From contig NC_088781.1 of NCBI RefSeq assembly GCF_958450345.1, forward strand, positions 123,578,431 to 123,642,430: a stretch of 64,000 nt of DNA. Reading direction: 5' to 3'. The notes under the pieces are model-generated. The model did no database searches and was not told where the DNA came from. It saw only the letters and a list, made by a program, of their open reading frames with translations. Positions 59,507 to 64,000 of the stretch are shown here, piece after piece. Made by a program: the position numbers and the translations under genes. The first letter of the stretch is position 1. Every line of letters starts with the position of its first letter. This DNA is from Calliphora vicina (lineage: Eukaryota; Arthropoda; Insecta; Diptera; Calliphoridae).

Positions 59507-59694
59507 CATAGAGAATAGACATAGAGCGGAAACTATCCTGTCAAAGACCTAACTCAGTTGTCAAAAAGCTAAGTGGTAGAATGTATTAGTAGAAACAAAT
59601 ATGTGAAAACAAAAACAAGACTATTATGTGTGATTATTTTGAGTAATTTTTTTGTTTGAGTTTTTTTCTAGTTTCCGCTCTATGTTTCTCTATG
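59507..59694. mobile_element. hAT-type MITE with 8-bp target-site duplication
   Basis: A 188-bp element with terminal inverted repeats (CATAGAGAA ... ACATAGAGCGGAAACTA; the left copy has 3 extra bases, TAG, after CATAGAGAA). It is flanked by an exact 8-bp direct repeat, TATTCAGT, at 59,499-59,506 and 59,695-59,702. An 8-bp duplication and CA..TG-type ends fit the hAT superfamily. No coding capacity. Confidence 0.85.
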
Positions 59695-59702
59695 TATTCA
59701 GT

Positions 59703-62607
59703 CATAAATGAGATTTTGAAGAAATAAAATTAAAAATTACATTCAGGAAACACATAAATTCTTTTTTGGCAAAAAAAAATAATTTTTTAGCAAAATTTCG
59801 AAATTTTTATTTTTTAAAACGGCATAAAAATTGGAAAATGCAGCTACGCTGGTAATTTTTTCCAAACACATAGAAAACAAAGTTTCAAATAAAACAAGCT
59901 CTAAATAATTAAAATCGGTCCTTAACTTTTGCACAGAAAAAAAAAATTCATAATTGAAATGAATTTTTAAATAAATATGTATTATTGATCGAACTTGACT
60001 TTTTTTCCAAAGCTTTTTTCATTCAGAATAAGAAAATTTTCATAAAGGTGTTTAAAGGCGGCAATACTGAGTATTAATATTTGTCAAAAACTCAAGTATC
60101 ATAATACAATTTCATCATCTAAAAAAAATTTGTATTAGTTTTTAAAAAAATACAAATGATTTTTTTGATTTACGGTCGGTATTAAAAATTTTTTTAGAAC
60201 AATTCAAAAACTTTTTATTTTCATATGTATCGGGTATGTATTTATAAATACAAATACGGCAAGCAAAAATGTCAAGACAATATAAAATAAAAATAATGTT
60301 TGCAGAAAAATATCAATCAATAAAGAAATCAAATATTTGTAATACTATCGTATAAACAAGAAATGTTTTTTCGAATCGATTTCTTGACATACCGAATGAT
60401 TTCAATAATTTTTTTAAATTTTAAAAGTATTAATACTGAATATTGCCGTATATAAATACCTTAGATATTATAAAATTGCACATAAAGGCAATTTTTGCTT
60501 TTTTTACACAAATTTGCTGATATTTTATAATAAATTTCATTACAACTGCATTAGCTAATGATTTAGGTAGGATATTTTTGTATAAAAATGTTATATATTT
60601 TGGGCCGATTTTAACGAAACTTGAGGAAACTATATATTGGGGTCCAGCATTTACAACAACAGTGCAAAAATGAATTTTAACCTTTAAGAGCACTTGGGGT
60701 CAAAATGGCTGTGTTTTTCGAGATTTTAAAAATTGAGGGTCATTTGGACCCGAAGTGCGGCTATGGGTTAATTTCCATTTTTGTGCTGTTATTTTAAATT
60801 CTGGACTTTATGTTATATTTTCCTCAAGTTTCATTAAAATCGGCCCAAATATATAACATTTTGCATATGTTCATTAGAAATTCCAAATATTGAAAAATTT
60901 GACCTTTGACCTTCACGATTTAAAGGTTAACGTTATCCGATTTTAGTAAAACTTTCAGACAATATTTAGAATTACCAGGGCTATAATATTATGAATAGCT
61001 TTTACTTAAAAATCATAACAGTAAGGAAATTCGGCTCTTTCGCCAAAATATGGACAAAAAAATAGTTTTTCTAGAAAATCGCAAAATTTAAATCGCAGGT
61101 ACGGAAAAACTGTAACAGGTATTGACATAATTTTTCCATATTTTTATTCCCTATTATGATCTCAATAAATCCCAATGTGATGATCGAAAAATTCTGAAAT
61201 TAGTTTAACAAAATTTTTAAAAGTTTGAAAATGGAGATATATCTGTGAATAGGTTAACGGTATCCTACGAAGACAAAAAGTCATACACAAGTAAATACGG
61301 ATATATTTTAAATAAAAATTAGCTTTTATTTTAATTTTTCTCGAAATATGTTAATTTTTTTAACCAAATTTTATCAATTATTACAACGATAATTACGTAC
61401 ACATTTCGATTATTTTGCAAAAGTATTTATTTAGTAGCAACATTTTTACAAAAACTGAAAAATATGCATTTTTCTCGAATTTTGGCGATAATACAATTTT
61501 TGTGTCATTTTGACCCAAAGGAGATATAGGGTCAATTTCCAAAAAATTTTTTTTAATGTAATATTCATTAATATAAATAAATAATACTTCTAGAAAACAA
61601 TGCAGAAAATTAACGAGTTTCACCTATTTATTCCATATAAATAGTACAATTTAGCATATATCTGAACTTTGACCTCGATGCGCGTCCAGAAATCGTTGTC
61701 CGATTTGGTTAAAATTTTCAGCACTTAACTTTTAGGCCTAGTGTCACAATATTCCACCCGGCACTCTTCAAAATTTTAACAAACATTTTTTTCCATACAA
61801 CCGATTGTCACTCTAGTATACATACATATGTAAATGAAAATTGAAATATTTTTTTTCAAGCCTCCTAGATTTTGTATGAAAACAGAAAAATATGTAAAAA
61901 ATCATACTATTTAAGAAATTAATTATAAATTTCATGAATTGAAATCAATGAAATCAATTCATTCTATTTATGTTGAAATTTTTTTCTGTGTGGTTTTATA
62001 AATAAAAGATAAAACAAATATCCCTTAATAACATTTTTAAATTGTTTCCCATATTTTTGCAAAAAGTCTTTTACAATTTTTTTAATTCTGAAAAATTAAA
62101 TACATTTTTGAAAAGAAGACACAATTTCCTATACGATGATATATAATATATATATCTTGTCTTTTCCATTAGTCAAATTTATGTATTCAAAGTCAACAAC
62201 AAACCGAAAATTTATAGAATCTTGCCGTTTTGTAATACGTTTTTGTGCACTGCATTACCGACTATTGCAGTACTAAACAAAGGAGAACACTGCGAGATGT
62301 AGCTAATTGCTGCGGGTTATAAATTTTGTTAAAATATCAAGGGATATTTGTTTTATCTTTTGTGAATAAAATCAAAAGTTCTGGACAGAACGCATTTTCC
62401 AATATTTTATGCCGTTTTAAAAAACAAAAATTTCGAAATTTTTCTAAAACGACTACGCAGATTAGAAAAAATGTGTCTTATTTACGCAATTGCGAATTTC
62501 GGTTTTTTTTAGTTTATTCAACGCTAATTTAATAAAGTAAATTTCCGTATTAGGAGATGGTCTCAGCAGTAACTTTATTATACTTATTACGACATATGTT
62601 AAATTTG
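59703..62607. other. Non-coding stretch with a 290-bp palindrome
   Basis: AT-rich with no gene supported. It contains the palindrome at 60,577-60,870 (listed separately) and related half sites at 61,490-61,545 (CATTTTGACCC). The right part (62,200-62,607) precedes the promoter of the gene at 62,984. Confidence 0.4.
60577..60870. repeat. Imperfect 290-bp palindrome
   Basis: The left arm (AATGTTATATATTTTGGGCC, GATTTTAACGAAACTTGAGG, CAGTGCAAAAATG, TTAACC) is the inverted copy of the right arm (CATTTTTGTGCTG, CCTCAAGTTTCATTAAAATC, GGCCCAAATATATAACATTT). The centre near 60,725 also pairs (GCACTTGGGGTCAAAATG / CATTTGGACCCGAAGTGC). It could be a foldback-like transposon remnant. Confidence 0.7.
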
Positions 62608-62872
62608 CAGGTGTTATTATTTCAGGTATGCCAATAAGATTGGGACAAAATTATAAGATTTGTCATATGTTTAATTTGCAGCTGTTCTCATTCAGGTACT
62701 TACAATAAGAATAGCGAATTTGGCAAAACAATCCAACCATAAAATACTTTGTCCAATTAGGATTTTCTATTTAAAAGAACCAAATATGTGCGTCACTCTA
62801 TTGCAAATACCTATGCTACCTGTAGTTCAATACTACAAATACCTGGAGCGACCTTACAGGTACCACTACCTG
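62608..62872 (+). promoter_or_regulatory. Cluster of TAGteam-type (Zelda) motifs
   Basis: Seven CAGGTA/TAGGTA-family motifs, both orientations: CAGGTA at 62,623 and 62,693; TACCTA at 62,808; CTACCTG (CAGGTAG on the minus strand) at 62,816 and 62,866; TACCTG at 62,840; CAGGTA at 62,857. The related CAGGTG is at 62,608. Five lie within 62,808-62,872, immediately before the TATA box. In Drosophila these motifs are bound by Zelda and drive the earliest zygotic transcription; the conclusion for this fly is by analogy. By base composition (about two-thirds AT) I would expect well under one such hexamer in 265 bp. Confidence 0.75.
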
Positions 62873-62895
62873 CATCGCTAGGAAAATATTTTTAG

Positions 62896-62903
62896 TATAT
62901 AAA
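62896..62903 (+). promoter_or_regulatory. TATA box
   Basis: TATATAAA, with a TCAGTT initiator-like sequence about 31 bp downstream (62,927-62,932, A at 62,929), giving a 5' leader of about 55 nt before the ATG at 62,984. TATA/initiator spacing is normal for an insect promoter. Confidence 0.65.
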
Positions 62904-62983
62904 GATGGAAATTTAGAAAATCAGCATCAGTTTGATTTATAAAGTCTTGCTAACACTAAATAATTTTAAAACAAAATTTAAAA

Positions 62984-63709
62984 ATGGAACATTATATTGA
63001 CAATATCTTTGAAAATCAATTCCAGTTTGATTTTAGCCAAATCAACGATTCATCACCCGACAACAACATCAACACTCAATTGAATTTTGATTACGAATTT
63101 GGTTTTGATAAGGAGTACGACGGCCGTACATCCTTAGACCATTATTTCAGCAACAACCAATTTGATTTTGAGCAAGAGGGCTGCATATCCTTGGATGATT
63201 ACATAAAACATGAACCTGAGAACGAAGCCTGCATATCATTGGATGATTATATTAAAAATGAACCTGAGCACGAAGCTTGCACATCTTTAGAGCACTATTT
63301 GAAAAATGAATTTGATCATGACTGCTCATCGTTGGACTTTTTCAGCGAACATTGTGAATACAATTCAGCTAGCAATCAATCACACTCACTATCGGAGAAA
63401 TGCAAACACTCAACTTCTAACATTCCCTACAATTTGTTTTTGTATCGGGAAAAAATGCACCACAAAAGGAGTTCTCATCGACTTGGATACAGTAAAGTGC
63501 AACTGACAAGGGAACTGCTCTATAATTCGATTGATCATATAAAGGAATATGATATGCAGGAGTTGGAGAATATTAACCATCTAAAATCTCATGTGGACGT
63601 CATGGATCAAATTGAAATTTGCCGCCAACTAGAGGCTCATATGGATAATATGAAGCAAATGGAAAAATTTCTCGAACTGGAAGCTCAACTTGAGCTAATA
63701 GATTTTTAG
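62984..63709 (+). CDS. Intronless 241-aa acidic/coiled-coil protein, candidate early zygotic gene
   Basis: The one convincing host protein gene here. The ATG lies about 80 bp after a TATA box in a good insect context (AAAAATGG), and the frame closes at TAG with poly(A) signals about 80 bp further on. Residues 1-125 are rich in Asp/Glu/Asn and aromatic residues, with five degenerate repeats of about 16 residues on an SLDDYIKNEPE-like theme (about 50-125), two of them nearly identical at DNA level (48-bp unit). Residues 126-150 are Ser/Asn-rich; 155-171 are basic (REKMHHKRSSHRLGYSK); 174-239 form a long Leu/Ile/Met-rich helix with heptad-like spacing, likely a coiled coil with a stutter. An acidic repeat region, basic patch and coiled coil fit a transcriptional regulator, but no named domain is visible. 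There is no signal peptide or membrane segment. The upstream TAGteam cluster and lack of introns suggest early zygotic expression. The role is unknown. Confidence 0.85.
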   Translation: MEHYIDNIFENQFQFDFSQINDSSPDNNINTQLNFDYEFGFDKEYDGRTSLDHYFSNNQFDFEQEGCISLDDYIKHEPENEACISLDDYIKNEPEHEACTSLEHYLKNEFDHDCSSLDFFSEHCEYNSASNQSHSLSEKCKHSTSNIPYNLFLYREKMHHKRSSHRLGYSKVQLTRELLYNSIDHIKEYDMQELENINHLKSHVDVMDQIEICRQLEAHMDNMKQMEKFLELEAQLELIDF

Positions 63710-63785
63710 ATAAATGATTTAGTTGTAGCTGTTAATATCATTAAATAATTAGTATTATAGTGTATAGTAGTAGTTTATTAAGATA

Positions 63786-63806
63786 AATAAAATTAATTTG
63801 AATAAA
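63786..63806 (+). terminator. Poly(A) signals of the 241-aa gene
   Basis: AATAAA at 63,786-63,791 and again at 63,801-63,806, followed by a GT-rich stretch (GTTGTGTGTTTTTATTT) typical of cleavage/polyadenylation regions. This gives a 3' UTR of about 100 nt. Confidence 0.75.
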
Positions 63807-64000
63807 AATTAAATGTTGTGTGTTTTTATTTATGTATATCTCAATTTATGTTGTTCTCAATGTCCTGGCCTGGTCAATATCATTCTCTTTTTCGTTTATG
63901 TTTGTTGAGGTATCCATTCATCCAGAAAAACGTTGTTCAAACACAATAAATATTGTGATAAAACAATTTTATCATTTGAACGTGTTGTTGAACGCTATAT
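63807..64000. other. Downstream flank
   Basis: No further feature is seen before the window ends. Confidence 0.4.

Overview
The window is AT-rich, gene-poor DNA from a eukaryote, most likely a higher fly (Brachycera, perhaps a calyptrate such as a blowfly or house-fly relative). That inference rests on the repeat content: mariner and Tc1 relics, a CR1/Jockey-group LINE, Ty3/Gypsy-like LTR debris, Helitron-related 'mini-me/DINE-like' elements carrying a GTCT/GTCC proto-microsatellite, MITEs, and megasatellite-scale tandem arrays. There are no operons or bacterial features. Nothing in the sequence names the species. The density of satellites and dead transposons suggests heterochromatin or a heterochromatin border.

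Layout. 0-9.6 kb: AT-rich DNA, two mariner-type fragments, a DUF4780-like fragment and a badly broken CR1/Jockey-group LINE on the minus strand (5.2-7.9 kb). 9.6-22.2 kb: dense transposon debris: a 245-bp MITE, a Tc1/mariner element with perfect 19-bp terminal inverted repeats and TA target duplication, a Helitron-like element, an LTR relic, more mariner relics, and a large nested foldback element (15.7-17.9 kb). 22.2-27.8 kb: weak gag-like relic, a tRNA-like SINE candidate and a half MITE. 27.8-31.3 kb: a 104-bp satellite with a 415-bp higher-order repeat. 33.0-35.7 kb: a decayed LTR retrotransposon (minus strand). 36.85-38.6 kb: a diverged 35-bp satellite (A). 39.8-44.6 kb: a near-perfect 11-bp satellite. 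47.0-52.3 kb: a homogenised 35-bp satellite (B), interrupted by a Helitron-like element. Satellite B is recognisably the reverse complement of satellite A. 53-58.1 kb: RTE-type and Tc1 relics and another Helitron-like element. 59.5 kb: a hAT-type MITE with 8-bp target duplication. 60.6 kb: a roughly 290-bp palindrome.

The only convincing intact host gene is at 62,984-63,709 (+): an intronless 241-codon gene with a TATA box, poly(A) signals and, just upstream, seven TAGteam-type (CAGGTA/TAGGTA family) motifs, five of them in about 65 bp. This is the motif family bound by Zelda in Drosophila, so the gene is a strong candidate for transcription at the very start of zygotic genome activation. The protein has an acidic N-terminal half with a short internal repeat, a basic patch and a C-terminal coiled-coil-like helix. 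I do not recognise a named family.

The other genes are transposon relics and do not work together; the biology visible is mainly repeat turnover.
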